DNA from: an uncultured Methanobrevibacter sp.
Lineage (GTDB): Archaea > Methanobacteriota > Methanobacteria > Methanobacteriales > Methanobacteriaceae
Assembly: GCA_902789505.1 (NCBI GenBank)
Contig: CADAOO010000001.1
Span: 1-64,000 of the forward strand
DNA length: 64,000 nucleotides
Reading direction: 5' to 3'
A program made the position numbers and the translations under genes. Shown here piece by piece: positions 1-9,719 of the stretch (positions within the stretch are counted from its first letter, which is position 1; the number at the start of each line of letters is the position of its first letter). Below the pieces are notes generated by a model. It was not told the origin of the DNA and ran no database searches. It worked only from the letters and a program-made list of their open reading frames with translations.

Positions 1-351
1 TTGAGTAATGTAAATGTTTTCGTTAGGTGAACGAGCACATGCGTAGAATCCAACTTTGTTTGGATCTTCGTCAGATACTTCTTTGAGTTTGTTAGCAACG
101 AGATCTAATGCTTCATCCCAGGATGCTTCTCTGAATTCACCATTTTCTTTTATTAAAGGAGTAGTTAATCTGTCTTCCCTATTAATAAACTGATATCCAA
201 AGTTACCTTTTGGACATACTTTACCCTCATTTACAGGGTGTCTTTTTAAAGGTTCTACACCAACAATTTTACCGTCTTTTACAACGAAGTTAAGTCCACA
301 ACCAGTACCACAGTATGGACAGATTGTTGGTACATATTTTATCTCAACCAT
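1..351 (-). CDS. fdhA: Formate dehydrogenase alpha subunit, N-terminal part (runs off the window)
   Basis: The 117 visible residues are the N-terminus of a molybdopterin (or tungstopterin) formate dehydrogenase, which oxidises formate to CO2 and passes electrons to F420 through FdhB. The [4Fe-4S] ligands are visible: CPYCGTGC near residues 11-18 and the later VCPKG. The catalytic residue and the pterin domains lie beyond the window edge. The ATG at 351 follows GGAG at a good distance. It lies downstream of fdhC on the same strand but has its own TATA-like stretch around 385-398, so fdhA may be transcribed separately or by read-through from fdhC. Confidence 0.93.
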   Translation of the reverse strand, partial: MVEIKYVPTICPYCGTGCGLNFVVKDGKIVGVEPLKRHPVNEGKVCPKGNFGYQFINREDRLTTPLIKENGEFREASWDEALDLVANKLKEVSDEDPNKVGFYACARSPNENIYITQ

Positions 352-384
352 TTTATAATCTCCAAAATATATTATTTTTTTATT

Positions 385-426
385 ATTTATATATAAAATA
401 ATAAAGAAGCTTTTGGAAAGCTTCTT
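385..426 (-). terminator. Hairpin after fdhC plus TATA-like element before fdhA
   Basis: Positions 404-413 (AAGAAGCTTT) and 417-426 form a perfect 10-bp stem with a 3-nt loop just past the fdhC stop, read on the minus strand and followed by T-rich DNA. Directly beyond it, the minus strand reads TTTTATATATAAAT (about 385-398), a good archaeal TATA box for fdhA. This suggests partial termination followed by re-initiation between fdhC and fdhA. Confidence 0.6.
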
Positions 427-444
427 AAATTAAAGTTTACTAGC

Positions 445-1203
445 CTATTCTTTAAGGAAAGTGAACCAATAAATACAAGCAACGAATATTGCTCCTCCAA
501 CGATGTTACCGAGAGTTACTGGAATTAAGTTATTAATAATAATAGTACTCCAGTTTACACCTTCAGCACCTAAGAACATACCTAATGGTATGAAGAACAT
601 GTTTGCAACACTGTGCTCAAATCCGATGGTTACGAAAGCCATAATTGGGAACCCGGCTGCGTTAGCTAACCATACAGCTAAACATACCAACCAGTTACAA
701 CCGATAGCCTTAATGAATGCTACATCAAATGACATTCCAACTTTACCGGTTGCCACTTTGATTGCTCCTGCTTGGATAGCCGGATCGGAAGTGATAATTC
801 CACCCATAAATGCAAGAACGTATGCAACGAATAATGCACCTACGAAGTTGAATAACCAACTTATTACCCAATTTTTAGCGAGACCGCCAACAGATGCGGA
901 ACCATCTAATACACCGATGGTCATGAACATTACATTACCTGTAAATAATTCAGAACCAGCGATTACAACAATAATCAAACCTACAGGGAACACTGCACCA
1001 AATACGAATTTGGATAATCCGATTGGTAAACCTGCAGCGACCATACCTGCATTAGCTACTTCAGCTAATAAACCTCCAAATGCGATATATGCTCCTGCTA
1101 AAAAGGAGAGTAAAATCACATTGATAATTTTTGCAGAGTTTTTTGCTCCAGCAGTTGCAGAAATTGCTTTTGCAGTTTCTACAGGACTTTTGAATGAACT
1201 CAT
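445..1203 (-). CDS. fdhC: Formate/nitrite (FNT) family formate transporter
   Basis: The 252-residue protein has the size and motifs of the FNT family of pentameric anion channels, which import formate for the dehydrogenase encoded just downstream. Six hydrophobic segments are seen. Family motifs include [10 protein letters not shown] in the first helix, [11 protein letters not shown] around residues 83-93, and [11 protein letters not shown] around 167-177. The ATG at 1203 has an upstream GAGGTTGAT ribosome site. The gene leads the fdhCA(B) cluster on the minus strand, and its TATA box is probably at 1302-1313. Confidence 0.95.
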   Translation of the reverse strand: MSSFKSPVETAKAISATAGAKNSAKIINVILLSFLAGAYIAFGGLLAEVANAGMVAAGLPIGLSKFVFGAVFPVGLIIVVIAGSELFTGNVMFMTIGVLDGSASVGGLAKNWVISWLFNFVGALFVAYVLAFMGGIITSDPAIQAGAIKVATGKVGMSFDVAFIKAIGCNWLVCLAVWLANAAGFPIMAFVTIGFEHSVANMFFIPLGMFLGAEGVNWSTIIINNLIPVTLGNIVGGAIFVACIYWFTFLKE

Positions 1204-1558
1204 TTTATCAACCTCTTTATCCCTTTTTTTATAATTTTTTTATAATACTAATGAATATCGACAAAAAATGTTCAAAGTATTATGAGTAATATTATGTTGC
1301 TTAATATATAAAAAGGGTTTGTCATTACATTCAAGAAGAAATATTTAAATAATATAATGAAGTAATGTATTATTTATAATGATAAATCATTATAATTACC
1401 ATCATTTCTGAATTTCTTATTTTCAACTTCATGTTCAAATTATTACATCAATAACAAAAACAAGCATGTTATATGTATCAGATCATTGAATTAAATAACG
1501 CGCCAAATAATTAAAAAAAATATCGAAGACGAATACTTTAAATCTAATCTTGATAATT
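1204..1558. promoter_or_regulatory. fdhC: Intergenic region with the fdhC promoter
   Basis: This 355-bp non-coding stretch lies between fdhC and the end of the FmdE-like gene, both on the minus strand. On the minus strand, TTTTTATATATTAA at about 1302-1315 is the best TATA box. It predicts a transcript start near 1280 and a leader of about 75 nt for fdhC. No gene is evident in the rest. Confidence 0.5.
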
Positions 1559-2131
1559 TCAATCATCTTCAATTATTTCATAATAAGACCCCTCGGCACA
1601 AGAAATGCAAACGGGTTTGCCTCCCTTAAGCATATGTCGTCCATCAGACACCTTTTCACCACATATCGAACAAAATGCAGTAGTATACGGTTTTCCCGGC
1701 ATGTCTGATTTAGATAACTCTATTTTAACTTTTTCAACCTTAAATAATTCTTCGGGAGGGGTCACTCTAAAACGGTCAATCATTTCCTCTTTAGTTTCTT
1801 TGACCTTACATTTATTATTCGCATCCGCATCAGTTATCCTTAAAGCTTCACCAGTATCCTGATTATAGAATGTTGCTGCAAATTTACCGTAATACATCTG
1901 TTTTAATGTTCTTTTACCCATTGAACATCCGGTAACAGACTGAACTGCATCAGACATGCATCTGTCAATTTCCAAAAATACAATCAGATTTTTATGTTTC
2001 TTATTCAGATCCATTCCCAATAATTCAAGACCGTACATTGCCAGCTTAGTTCCGATTGCAATCCCACCACAGAGATGACCATGAAACTCACTGGCTCTTG
2101 CAAGTTGCTCATCATAATCCTGCTCATTCAT
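1559..2131 (-). CDS. FmdE-like protein (formylmethanofuran dehydrogenase subunit E family)
   Basis: The 190-residue protein has an N-terminal FmdE domain with the signature HGHLCGGIAIGTK at about residues 17-29 and a conserved Cys-Met pair (RCMSDAVQSVTGCSMGKRT). A C-terminal treble-clef zinc site follows (CSICG at about 154-158 and CISC at about 175-178). FmdE-type proteins accompany tungsten/molybdenum formylmethanofuran dehydrogenases, the first CO2-fixing enzyme of methanogenesis, but their exact role is unclear. The gene stands alone, between the fdh genes and fdhD, which fits a link with Mo/W-pterin enzymes. Whether it is the complex subunit FwdE or a stand-alone paralogue cannot be decided from the sequence. 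Confidence 0.82.
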   Translation of the reverse strand: MNEQDYDEQLARASEFHGHLCGGIAIGTKLAMYGLELLGMDLNKKHKNLIVFLEIDRCMSDAVQSVTGCSMGKRTLKQMYYGKFAATFYNQDTGEALRITDADANNKCKVKETKEEMIDRFRVTPPEELFKVEKVKIELSKSDMPGKPYTTAFCSICGEKVSDGRHMLKGGKPVCISCAEGSYYEIIEDD

Positions 2132-2224
2132 AGATAATCACTACCAAATATCATATTTGTTTTTAAAAGTTTAAATTAATATCCACCATGCAGATTTAAA
2201 AGAAAGATATAATATATTATTATA

Positions 2225-2986
2225 ATGGAGAAGATGAAAATGAAAATTGAAGAGATTGATGCAATAAACTACAAAAACGGAAAGGCAACCGAAGCAAAGG
2301 AAAAGGTTGTAAAAGATGAAACTATCACATTAACAATCAACGGAAGCATTAGCAGAAGCCTGTCTGCAATAGAAGATTCACTTGAAGAATTTGCCGTCGG
2401 ATACCTGTTCAATGAAAACATGGTGAATTCAATGGATGCTATTAAAGAGATTGAAGTTGATGGAACACAAATCCGTGCTGAAATCGATGATACCCTACTC
2501 AAGACAAACGAGACAGTACTGTGTTCCGATTCAGCCGGAGGATGGAGAAGCAAAATAAAAACCGTAAATCCAGTTCATTCAGATTTTCAAGTCAGAGCAG
2601 AAGAGCTGATTTCAAGAATTGAAGAGCTGAAAGACAATGCTGAAATCTGGCAGGCCACAGGAGGAACACACGTTGCGGGAATTGTCTATAATGATAATTT
2701 CATTGTAAAAGAAGATGTAAGCCGTCACGTTGCAGTCGATAAAGTAATCGGTTATGGCCTATTGCATGACTTTGACCTGTCCCATTCATATGTAATTTAC
2801 AGTGGAAGAATGCCTGCGGACATGGTGATAAAAATGACAAGGGCAGGCGTGCCGATACTTGCGTCAAATGCGGCTCCGGCCAATTCAGGTTACAACATTG
2901 CAAAAAAAGGAAATATTACATTAGTTGGCTTTTTAAGAGGCCAAAGATGTAACATTTATAATAATCAGAATAGAATAATTTTTTAA
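2225..2986 (+). CDS. fdhD: Formate dehydrogenase accessory sulfurtransferase FdhD
   Basis: FdhD delivers sulfur to the Mo/W-bis-pterin cofactor, making formate dehydrogenase active. Family motifs are clear: ATGGTHVAG, KEDVSRHVAVDKVIG, and SGRMPADMVIKMTRAGVPIL followed by SNAAP. The loop that carries the CxxC pair in E. coli FdhD is TVLCSDSAGG here, so only one cysteine remains. The first ATG (2225) overlaps a GGAG element that would serve the ATG at 2240 better, so the protein may start five residues later. It is near fdhA/fdhC but divergently transcribed, and it converges on hxlB without a gap. Confidence 0.9.
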   Translation: MEKMKMKIEEIDAINYKNGKATEAKEKVVKDETITLTINGSISRSLSAIEDSLEEFAVGYLFNENMVNSMDAIKEIEVDGTQIRAEIDDTLLKTNETVLCSDSAGGWRSKIKTVNPVHSDFQVRAEELISRIEELKDNAEIWQATGGTHVAGIVYNDNFIVKEDVSRHVAVDKVIGYGLLHDFDLSHSYVIYSGRMPADMVIKMTRAGVPILASNAAPANSGYNIAKKGNITLVGFLRGQRCNIYNNQNRIIF

Positions 2987-3577
2987 TTATTCCAGAACTG
3001 TGTGCCTTGCTTTTAAATCACTTTCAGTTTGTTCCATTTTCTCCATCAACTCAGATACAATAGCATCCAAAAATACCAGGGTAGTTAACTCAAATGCTGT
3101 TCCGAGCGGAGTCAGAGAAGTATAATTACCGTGAATTTGACGTTTCATATAATTTTCATCATCAACTTCTTTTTTAGTTCTTCCCTTAACGAAAAGATAA
3201 GCATCAGACAACTGACCTAAAGTAGATTCGGGATAAGAAGTGACCGCAAGTACTTTAGAACCTCTATTTTTAGCTATTTTAGCGGCGGAAACAATTGTAT
3301 TGGTTTCACCAGAACCGGAAATTGCTATTATACAATCATTCTCATTGATTGCCGGTGAAATAGTTTCACCCACTACAAATGAACTTAAACCTAAATGCAT
3401 CAGTCTCATCGCAAACGCTTTTGCCGCAAGTCCAGATCTTCCAGCACCTGTAACAAAAATGTTTTCGGAGCTTATGATAATGTCTTCAAACTCATCAACT
3501 GCTTTTTCATCCAAATACTTTTGTGCATCCTCAATATTGCCCAATATAGCTTTTATAGAAGTTTTCATTATTTCCAT
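2987..3577 (-). CDS. hxlB: 6-phospho-3-hexuloisomerase
   Basis: This is a SIS-domain isomerase of 196 residues. It interconverts hexulose 6-phosphate and fructose 6-phosphate, which in methanogens without a transketolase route feeds pentose phosphate synthesis by the reverse ribulose monophosphate pathway. Typical PHI features are FVTGAGRSGLAAKAFAMRLMHLG at about residues 41-63, IAISGSGET at about 84-92, and the C-terminal EQTESDLKARHTVLE that closes the family. It probably starts at ATG 3577; a second ATG lies three codons later. It is divergent from the regulator at 3645 across a 67-bp gap with a shared TATA-like TTTATATATAATTA. Confidence 0.93.
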   Translation of the reverse strand: MEIMKTSIKAILGNIEDAQKYLDEKAVDEFEDIIISSENIFVTGAGRSGLAAKAFAMRLMHLGLSSFVVGETISPAINENDCIIAISGSGETNTIVSAAKIAKNRGSKVLAVTSYPESTLGQLSDAYLFVKGRTKKEVDDENYMKRQIHGNYTSLTPLGTAFELTTLVFLDAIVSELMEKMEQTESDLKARHTVLE

Positions 3578-3644
3578 TTTATCTAATTCCCAAAAAATTT
3601 AAAACCAATATTATTAATTATGACTACAATTTTATATATAATTA

Positions 3645-4511
3645 ATGAAATTTGAAAGTGAGGGACTAATCAGCTTGAATATAAATGGGGAAATCTATGA
3701 TTATAAATTATATCAAAGTTTAGAATCGCTGGCCCGAACAAAATCCCAGAGAAAATCGGCTAAAGAATTGAATATCTCCCATACTGTTTTTAATAGAAGA
3801 ATACTCAAAGCTGAAAACAGGTTAGGTGTAAAATTAACTCAAAAAGTAGGAAATGGTACATCACTAACACCCGAAGGCAGGGATTTGCTTGATGAGTACA
3901 GAAAATATTCAATACAAATTGAAAAGACCTCAAACATCAACATTGCCGGCGGCCACATCAGTTCCGGACTTTTGGAAAGTATTCACCTGCCCTTTAATAT
4001 AAATGTTTACAGCAGCAATGACAAGGACGCATTGGAACTTGCAAAAAGAGGCGTGGTCGATATCCTGACCCTTGATGATCCTTTGATTGCTTATGAGCTG
4101 AACATTGACTTTACCCCAATTGCTTACGATTATCTTGTTTTAATCTCAAGTCCTAATTCCAAAGAGGTCAAAAGCATTAATGACCTGAAAGGTCTTGAAT
4201 TCGTTAACGTTGAAGGTTCAGCACAAAGGCTTGCATGGAACAGCCTGGAACATTATGATATTGATTACAGCTTAAAATATACTGTCAATTCCCAATTTGA
4301 TGCTTTTAAATTGGTTAAAAATTCAGAAAACCTGCATAGTTTTTTAAATGCCAGCTATTTTAAGGGAAATGAAATTTTAAAGTTTGATACAAGACATGTA
4401 ATCAGTATTATCAAAGTAAATGAAGATAAACCAGAAGTGGATGAATTCATTGAATATCTGCTTAATGATGGTCAGGAATTAATTGAAAAACAAGGTTTCA
4501 CATTAATATAA
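3645..4511 (+). CDS. ModE/LysR-like winged-helix regulator with periplasmic-binding-protein-like domain
   Basis: Residues about 25-90 form a LysR/ModE-type winged helix (QRKSAKELNISHTVFNRRILKAENRLGVKL...TPEG). The rest resembles a type 2 periplasmic-binding fold of the molybdate/tungstate-sensing kind (RGVVDILTLDDPL, YLVLISSPNSKEVKSINDLKGLEFVN, IEKQGFTLI). A DNA-binding regulator that senses an oxyanion or small molecule is the likely role. Mo/W sensing would suit the nearby FdhD and FmdE genes, but this is inference. The TATA-like element at 3631-3640 is only 5 nt before this ATG. A TTG at 3675 preceded by GAGGG may be the real start, so the N-terminus is uncertain. Confidence 0.75.
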   Translation: MKFESEGLISLNINGEIYDYKLYQSLESLARTKSQRKSAKELNISHTVFNRRILKAENRLGVKLTQKVGNGTSLTPEGRDLLDEYRKYSIQIEKTSNINIAGGHISSGLLESIHLPFNINVYSSNDKDALELAKRGVVDILTLDDPLIAYELNIDFTPIAYDYLVLISSPNSKEVKSINDLKGLEFVNVEGSAQRLAWNSLEHYDIDYSLKYTVNSQFDAFKLVKNSENLHSFLNASYFKGNEILKFDTRHVISIIKVNEDKPEVDEFIEYLLNDGQELIEKQGFTLI

Positions 4512-4512
4512 A

Positions 4513-4535
4513 ATTACTTTTCAGATGCTCTCGGA
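4513..4535. repeat. 23-nt conserved element, copy 1 (after the regulator stop codon)
   Basis: This stretch starts 2 nt after the TAA of the regulator and matches 15190-15212 at 22 of 23 positions; the shared core is TTTTCAGAYGCTCTCGGA. Read in frame with the upstream gene, both copies would encode YFSDALG. On the minus strand both would encode PRASEK followed by stop. The single difference is a silent third-base change in both readings. Its function is unknown. Confidence 0.6.
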
Positions 4536-4588
4536 AAAATAAATTATTATTAATAATATATACCATTACCTACACTCATATGCTAATG

Positions 4589-4623
4589 TGAAAAATCATA
4601 AACACGACCGATGTGATTTTTCA
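4589..4623. promoter_or_regulatory. 10-bp inverted repeat upstream of the PfkB kinase
   Basis: TGAAAAATCA at 4589-4598 is exactly complementary to TGATTTTTCA at 4614-4623, with a 15-nt loop rich in G and C for this genome. It lies 57 nt before the kinase start. It could be an operator or a leader hairpin; no T-run follows, so it is not a clear terminator. Confidence 0.4.
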
Positions 4624-4679
4624 AAACATTAAATAATGATAAAAACCAATATTAAATTAAAATATTAAAAGGCGATATT

Positions 4680-5594
4680 ATGGCGAAAAACAGAGATTTA
4701 CTAGCAATTGGTCACTCTGCTCATGATTATATAATAAGAGTACCCGAATTTCCAAAAGCGAACTTTTCAGCACCCATTACTAATATGAAAACATTCAATG
4801 GCGGGGCTGCTGCAAATGTGGCTTGTGTTGGGGCAAAATTAGGATTGAAAACCTCATTAGTTTCAGCCGTTGGTGGAGATTTTAAGAAAACAGAATACTT
4901 TGAACAAATGCAAAATCTAGACATCGATACAGACTCATTAATCATAGTTCCAGGTGAAGCAACACCGACCGCATTTGTTTTAACAGACGACAATGGAGAT
5001 CAAATCAGTTACTTCTATTGGGGAGCTGCCCGTGAATTTGCAGAAAGTAAAGTGCCAACAGCTGCAATTAAAAATGCCGAAGCTGTTCACCTGGCAACTG
5101 GTGACCCTGATTTCAATTGGAGATGTTCCGAAGAAGCAAAAAATGAAGACATTCTCGTTTCATTTGATCCTGGTCAGGACCTCGGAATGTATGACACTAA
5201 AAAATTAAGGGAAGTTATTGAAAATACTACTATCCTTTTTGCAAATCATCATGAAATCGAAAGGATATTGGATGCTCTTGAAGTCGACCTTATAGGCCTC
5301 AGAGAATTAGGTCCTAAAATAATCGTTAAAACCTGTGGAGCCAACGGTAGTGAGATTTACTCCAATGAAGAAAAAATTAAAATTGATGCAATAACAATAG
5401 ATGCAGTAGACCCTACCGGAGCAGGAGATTCCTATAGGGCAGGATTTTTATCAAGATTCCTGAATGGTGAATCATTAGAAGAATCTGCCAAATTTGCATC
5501 TACCGTTTCATCATTTATTGTAGAAAATCAAGGTTGCCAAACCAATATGCCTACCTTTGATGAAGCGTTTGAGAGAATGAATGGATTCTACTGA
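4680..5594 (+). CDS. PfkB/ribokinase-family carbohydrate or nucleoside kinase
   Basis: The 304-residue protein belongs to the ribokinase (PfkB) superfamily. It has the N-terminal substrate-binding signature (FNGGAAANVACVGAKLGLKTSLVSAVGGDF at about residues 38-67) and the C-terminal anion-hole/catalytic motif DPTGAGDSYRAGF at about 246-258, with the catalytic Asp in GAGD. Archaeal homologues such as MJ0406 are broad nucleoside kinases, while others phosphorylate sugars. The substrate cannot be read from sequence. It has a GGCGATATT ribosome site before the ATG and its own upstream region with an inverted repeat. It appears monocistronic. Confidence 0.85.
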   Translation: MAKNRDLLAIGHSAHDYIIRVPEFPKANFSAPITNMKTFNGGAAANVACVGAKLGLKTSLVSAVGGDFKKTEYFEQMQNLDIDTDSLIIVPGEATPTAFVLTDDNGDQISYFYWGAAREFAESKVPTAAIKNAEAVHLATGDPDFNWRCSEEAKNEDILVSFDPGQDLGMYDTKKLREVIENTTILFANHHEIERILDALEVDLIGLRELGPKIIVKTCGANGSEIYSNEEKIKIDAITIDAVDPTGAGDSYRAGFLSRFLNGESLEESAKFASTVSSFIVENQGCQTNMPTFDEAFERMNGFY

Positions 5595-5839
5595 ATCTAT
5601 TCTTATTTACTTTTTTTTAAAGCTAACTTTATTTTTATCAACAATGCTTTAATTTGATTATAAAAAATAAATAAAACTTGATTTTTAAAAATAACTTTAC
5701 ATATATCAAATTTAATAGAATTGAAAATTATCCTATTAATTTAAATAGTATTAAATAAAAATAACTGATTATCAAATAATATGAGAATATTTTAAAATAA
5801 ATTTGACTGTTATAAATCTTATTTGAGGGATGATATAAG

Positions 5840-7138
5840 ATGACACAAATTAGTGACGCAAAAAAAGGTATTTTAACCGATGAGATGAAACATGTAGCAG
5901 AAATCGAAAATGTTTCAGAAGATTTTATTTTAAGGTCCGTAGCCAACGGAACTATTGTAATACCAAGTAACGTAAATAGAGATATTGAAGCCGCAGGTAT
6001 TGGTGCAGGATTAAGAACCAAAGTAAATGCAACTGTGGGAACTTCAACTGATATTGTTAATTTTGATGAAGAAGTATTGAAAGCACAAATTGCTATTGAT
6101 AACGGTGCAGACTGTTTAATGGAATTAAGTATTGGTGGAGATTTGAATGTGATCAGAAACAGAGTTTTGGATATGTCTCCATTACCAGTAGGTTCAGTGC
6201 CAGTATATCAGGCAGCAATTGAAAGTATTAGAAGAGACGGTTCTGTAATTTACATGACTGAAGATGATTTATTTAACACCATCGAAAAACAGGCAAAAGA
6301 TGGTATTGATTTCATGGCAGTCCACAGTAGTATCAACATTGAAACATTAACCAGACTCAAAAGACAAGGCCGTGTGACCGGACTTGTTTCAAGAGGAGGT
6401 TCATTCATGTCAGGATGGATTGTCGAAAATGAAAAGGAAAATCCATTATATGAAAACTTCGATTATGTTTTAGAAATTGCAAAAGAACATGATGTTGTTC
6501 TTTCACTCGCTAACGGTATGAGAGCAGGATCTATCGCAGACTCAACCGATAGGGCCCAAATACAAGAATTGATCATTTTAGGGGAATTAATTGATAGGTC
6601 CCGTGAAGCCGGAGTGCAATGTATGATTGAAGGACCTGGACACATTCCAATTAACGAAATTCCAACAAATGTAATGATTCAAAAGAAAATGTGTTCAAAC
6701 GCTCCATTCTACATGTTAGGACCAATCGTATGTGATGTGGCACCTGGTTACGACCACATAGTATCTGCAATCGGTGCGGCATCTTCTGCAAAAGCCGGAG
6801 CAGACTTCATCTGTTACGTAACTCCTGCAGAACACTTAGCTCTCCCATCTCCTAACGATGTAAAAGAAGGAGTAATTGCAACCAAAATCGGAGCTTATGC
6901 TGGAGACTTAGCATCTGGCCAAATTGACGGTTCACAAGATTTAGCTATGGCTGAAGCTCGTAAAAAACTCGATTGGGAAGCACAATACGAATGCGCAATG
7001 TTCCCTGAAGCTGCACGTGCAAAAAGAGATGAAAGGCCTCCTGAAGAAGAGGACACCTGTACCATGTGCGGTAACTACTGTGCAGTTAAAATCGTTAACG
7101 AATGGTTGGATCAGTCCGATTCCGACTTAATCAAATAG
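5840..7138 (+). CDS. thiC: Phosphomethylpyrimidine synthase ThiC
   Basis: ThiC is a radical SAM enzyme that converts aminoimidazole ribotide into the hydroxymethylpyrimidine phosphate of thiamine. The 432-residue length fits archaeal ThiC, which lacks the bacterial N-terminal extension. The C-terminal cluster motif CTMCGNYC (CxxCxxxxC) lies near residues 412-419. Conserved blocks include [22 protein letters not shown] and [19 protein letters not shown] ribosome site precedes the ATG. No thiamine riboswitch fold was recognised upstream, and the gene ends in a strong hairpin. Confidence 0.96.
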   Translation: MTQISDAKKGILTDEMKHVAEIENVSEDFILRSVANGTIVIPSNVNRDIEAAGIGAGLRTKVNATVGTSTDIVNFDEEVLKAQIAIDNGADCLMELSIGGDLNVIRNRVLDMSPLPVGSVPVYQAAIESIRRDGSVIYMTEDDLFNTIEKQAKDGIDFMAVHSSINIETLTRLKRQGRVTGLVSRGGSFMSGWIVENEKENPLYENFDYVLEIAKEHDVVLSLANGMRAGSIADSTDRAQIQELIILGELIDRSREAGVQCMIEGPGHIPINEIPTNVMIQKKMCSNAPFYMLGPIVCDVAPGYDHIVSAIGAASSAKAGADFICYVTPAEHLALPSPNDVKEGVIATKIGAYAGDLASGQIDGSQDLAMAEARKKLDWEAQYECAMFPEAARAKRDERPPEEEDTCTMCGNYCAVKIVNEWLDQSDSDLIK

Positions 7139-7166
7139 ATAGATTTCTATCTATTTCATTTTATTT
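7133..7166 (+). terminator. thiC: Terminator hairpin of thiC
   Basis: A perfect 10-bp stem (7133-7142 with 7147-7156) has the 4-nt loop ATTT and is followed by a T-rich tail. The left arm contains the TAG stop codon. Hairpins of the same type, overlapping the stop codon, are seen after rpoF, nrdD and ppiA in this window. Confidence 0.7.
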
Positions 7167-7317
7167 TTTAAATGCTATTTTTAATTTAATTGACTGTTTT
7201 TTTATATTAACATTGGATTTTATAGAATTTTTAACCTATTTCAATGGTTGTATACCTCTGAAAATATGATAAATAAGAGATAATTTCACTACAAAAGTTG
7301 TGAAACATTAATGACCC

Positions 7318-7931
7318 TTATTTTTGAGTAATTACGACCAATATATGAGAATTATCCTTTTTAAAGGAATTTACACTTTTAAAACCTGCACCAAGCAGAT
7401 ATCTTCCCAATTCTTCTGCATCATAAACACTCATGCCTTCAACGGTTTCAGCCATTTTTCATCATCAGGATGATTTCCGTCAGTTCCCTGCGCAATCATG
7501 AATTGCCCATCTGCTTTTATTATACGATAAACTTCTTTAAATGTTTCAGCGATATCCGGCCAAAAATAAACCGTTTCAAAAGCACTAATCAAATCATAGC
7601 TTTCATCTTCAACTGGCATGTCGCTTACATCAGCCTGAATGACTCGGCATCTTCCGCCATCAACTGAAGATCTGTTCCTCCTAATACTTTCAGATACTGA
7701 AACTTCAGAGTAATCCAGCCCATCAACATCGGCATCGGTCAATTTTAAGAACCTTTCAATATTCACTCCACCGCCGCAGCCGATATCCAATATCTTGTCA
7801 TCCCTTCCCACATCGACACATTCAAATCCGAAATCATATATCTCCCTGTGGTTTTCATTCATATTCTGGATTGTTGTGATGCCTTCTTCACCGTGCGGCT
7901 TCATGCACTGGTCTAATTTTTTATCAACCAT
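7318..7931 (-). pseudogene. SAM-dependent methyltransferase with a frameshift near the C-terminus
   Basis: This is a class I methyltransferase: KILDIGCGGGVNIERFL is motif I, DADVDGLDYSEVSV motif II, and MPVEDESYDLISAFETVYFWPD the post-motif region. In the first frame it ends abruptly at 7431 after WLKPLKA. In the next frame, translation continues naturally as AETVEGMSVYDAEELGRY and so on to a TAA at 7318, giving a typical family C-terminus. The break maps to a run of five A on the coding strand (7455-7459). One more A would restore a protein of about 204 residues. ATG 7931 follows a GGAGG site. It may be a recent pseudogene or a sequencing error. Confidence 0.8.
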
Positions 7932-8116
7932 TTTAAAAACCTCCAAACTTAAAAAAGATAATATATTTAAATATTTATTGCATCCCTTAAATAAATTACA
8001 TCGCCATTAGACATTATTAAACTATAAAGACAGTAATTGTTAATATTTTTATAGTAATAAAAACATAACTTAATTTAGTATAAAACTTATTCTTATTATT
8101 TTAACGGTGAATATAG

Positions 8117-9700
8117 ATGACACATTGGATTGAAAATATAGCTAGCGAACTAGCTAAAAGAGATGTAGAAGAACATGTTATTGCAAGCGGAACCTCCATT
8201 TCAGGTTCCATTCATATTGGAAACTCATGCGACATATTTATAGCCAACGCAATTGGAAAGAAATTAAGAGAAATGGGAAAGCAAGCAAAAACCATCTGGA
8301 TTGCAGATGACCACGATCCATTAAGAAAAGTCCCATATCCCTTGCCTGAAGATTATGACAAATACCTTGGCATGCCATACTCCACAATTCCATGCCCTGA
8401 CGGCTGCTGTGCAAACTTTGTAGAGCACTTTGAAAAACCGTTATTGAACGTGATGGACGATTACGGAATTGAACTGGAAACCAAATCCGGTTTTGAAATG
8501 TATAAAAATGGAGACTATGACGAGTACATCAGAATCGCATTAGAAAATGTTGAGGAAATCAAAGAAATCTTCAATGAATACAGAAAGGAACCTCTGGCAG
8601 ATGACTGGTTGCCTTACAACCCTATCTGTGAGGAATGTGGAAGGGTAAACACAACCTACGCTTACGACTATGACGGAGACATCATAAAATACAGATGTGA
8701 ATGCGGCCATGACGGTGAAATGGACATAAAATCCGGAAACGGTAAGCTCACCTGGAGAGTTGAATGGGCGGCAAGATGGAAAATATGCCAAACCACCTGT
8801 GAACCATTCGGAAAAGACCATGCGGCCAGCGGAGGGTCATATGACGTGAGCAGTGTTATATCTGAAAAAATCTTCGGCTATCCTGCACCATATCCTGTGC
8901 CTTACGAATGGATTACCCTTGACGGCGAAGCAATGAGCAAATCCCACGGAGTATTCTTTGCACCTGATGAATGGCTGAAAATCGGACCTGCTGAAAGTCT
9001 TAACTACTACCTTTTCAGGTCAAAACCTATGAAGGCAAAAGATTTCTCACCAAAAATGCCTTATTTAGACTTCATTGACCAGTTTGATACAGTGGAAAAA
9101 GTATTCTACGGTGAAGAAGAAGCGCCATCAGAAAAAGAAGGAAAAAAATTCAAGGCAATCTATGAAATCTCCCAAATCCATGAAGGACAGCCTCTCCCGT
9201 TCAGGCCACCTTTCAGATTCCTGGTTAATGCTTATCAGATTGCAGGAGACGACCTGGAAAAAATCTTTGCAATCCTTAAGAAAAACTCACAATTAACCGA
9301 AAGCTTTAAGGACAAGGAATTTGGTGATTTAAATGATGCGGAACTGGCCCAATACCGTGAAAGAGTTGACAATGTAATTTACTGGCTGGACACCTATGCA
9401 CCTAAATTTGTAAAATTCCAAGTGCAAACAAAAAGTGTTCCTAAATTACCATTGACCGATGACCAAACTCAGTTCCTGAACAATTTGGCTGATTTAATTG
9501 AAACAACCGAATTCAATGATGCAACAGAACTGCATGATGCAATGTATGAAATCTTGGAAAGCCAAGGCTTAAAACCTCAGAAAGGTTTCCAAGCAATTTA
9601 TAAAATGATTCTTGGTCAAAAACAAGGTCCTAGAGCAGCATCATTCCTATTAAGTTTAGATACTGATTTTGTTGTAAAAAGATTAAGACAGGAAGCTTAA
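8117..9700 (+). CDS. lysS: Lysyl-tRNA synthetase, class I
   Basis: The enzyme charges tRNA-Lys. This is the class I form found in most archaea, not the class II form. Signature HIGN of the Rossmann fold is near residue 36 and the MSKSHG (KMSKS) loop near residue 274. A zinc-ribbon-like insert with CEECG and RCECG lies at about 174-198. The 527-residue length is normal. The ATG follows a GGTGAATAT site. The downstream gene is on the opposite strand, so it is a single-gene unit. Confidence 0.97.
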   Translation: MTHWIENIASELAKRDVEEHVIASGTSISGSIHIGNSCDIFIANAIGKKLREMGKQAKTIWIADDHDPLRKVPYPLPEDYDKYLGMPYSTIPCPDGCCANFVEHFEKPLLNVMDDYGIELETKSGFEMYKNGDYDEYIRIALENVEEIKEIFNEYRKEPLADDWLPYNPICEECGRVNTTYAYDYDGDIIKYRCECGHDGEMDIKSGNGKLTWRVEWAARWKICQTTCEPFGKDHAASGGSYDVSSVISEKIFGYPAPYPVPYEWITLDGEAMSKSHGVFFAPDEWLKIGPAESLNYYLFRSKPMKAKDFSPKMPYLDFIDQFDTVEKVFYGEEEAPSEKEGKKFKAIYEISQIHEGQPLPFRPPFRFLVNAYQIAGDDLEKIFAILKKNSQLTESFKDKEFGDLNDAELAQYRERVDNVIYWLDTYAPKFVKFQVQTKSVPKLPLTDDQTQFLNNLADLIETTEFNDATELHDAMYEILESQGLKPQKGFQAIYKMILGQKQGPRAASFLLSLDTDFVVKRLRQEA

Positions 9701-9719
9701 TCTTTCAAATTTTCTTTTT

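Noticed and set aside
503-1234. Long open frame antisense to fdhC
   Set aside because: It mirrors the real FNT transporter, has no ribosome site and an implausible composition.
5595-5839. Possible thiamine riboswitch before thiC
   Set aside because: I could not find the conserved CUGAGA/ACCUGA-type elements; the region is only AT-rich spacer with a ribosome site at the end.
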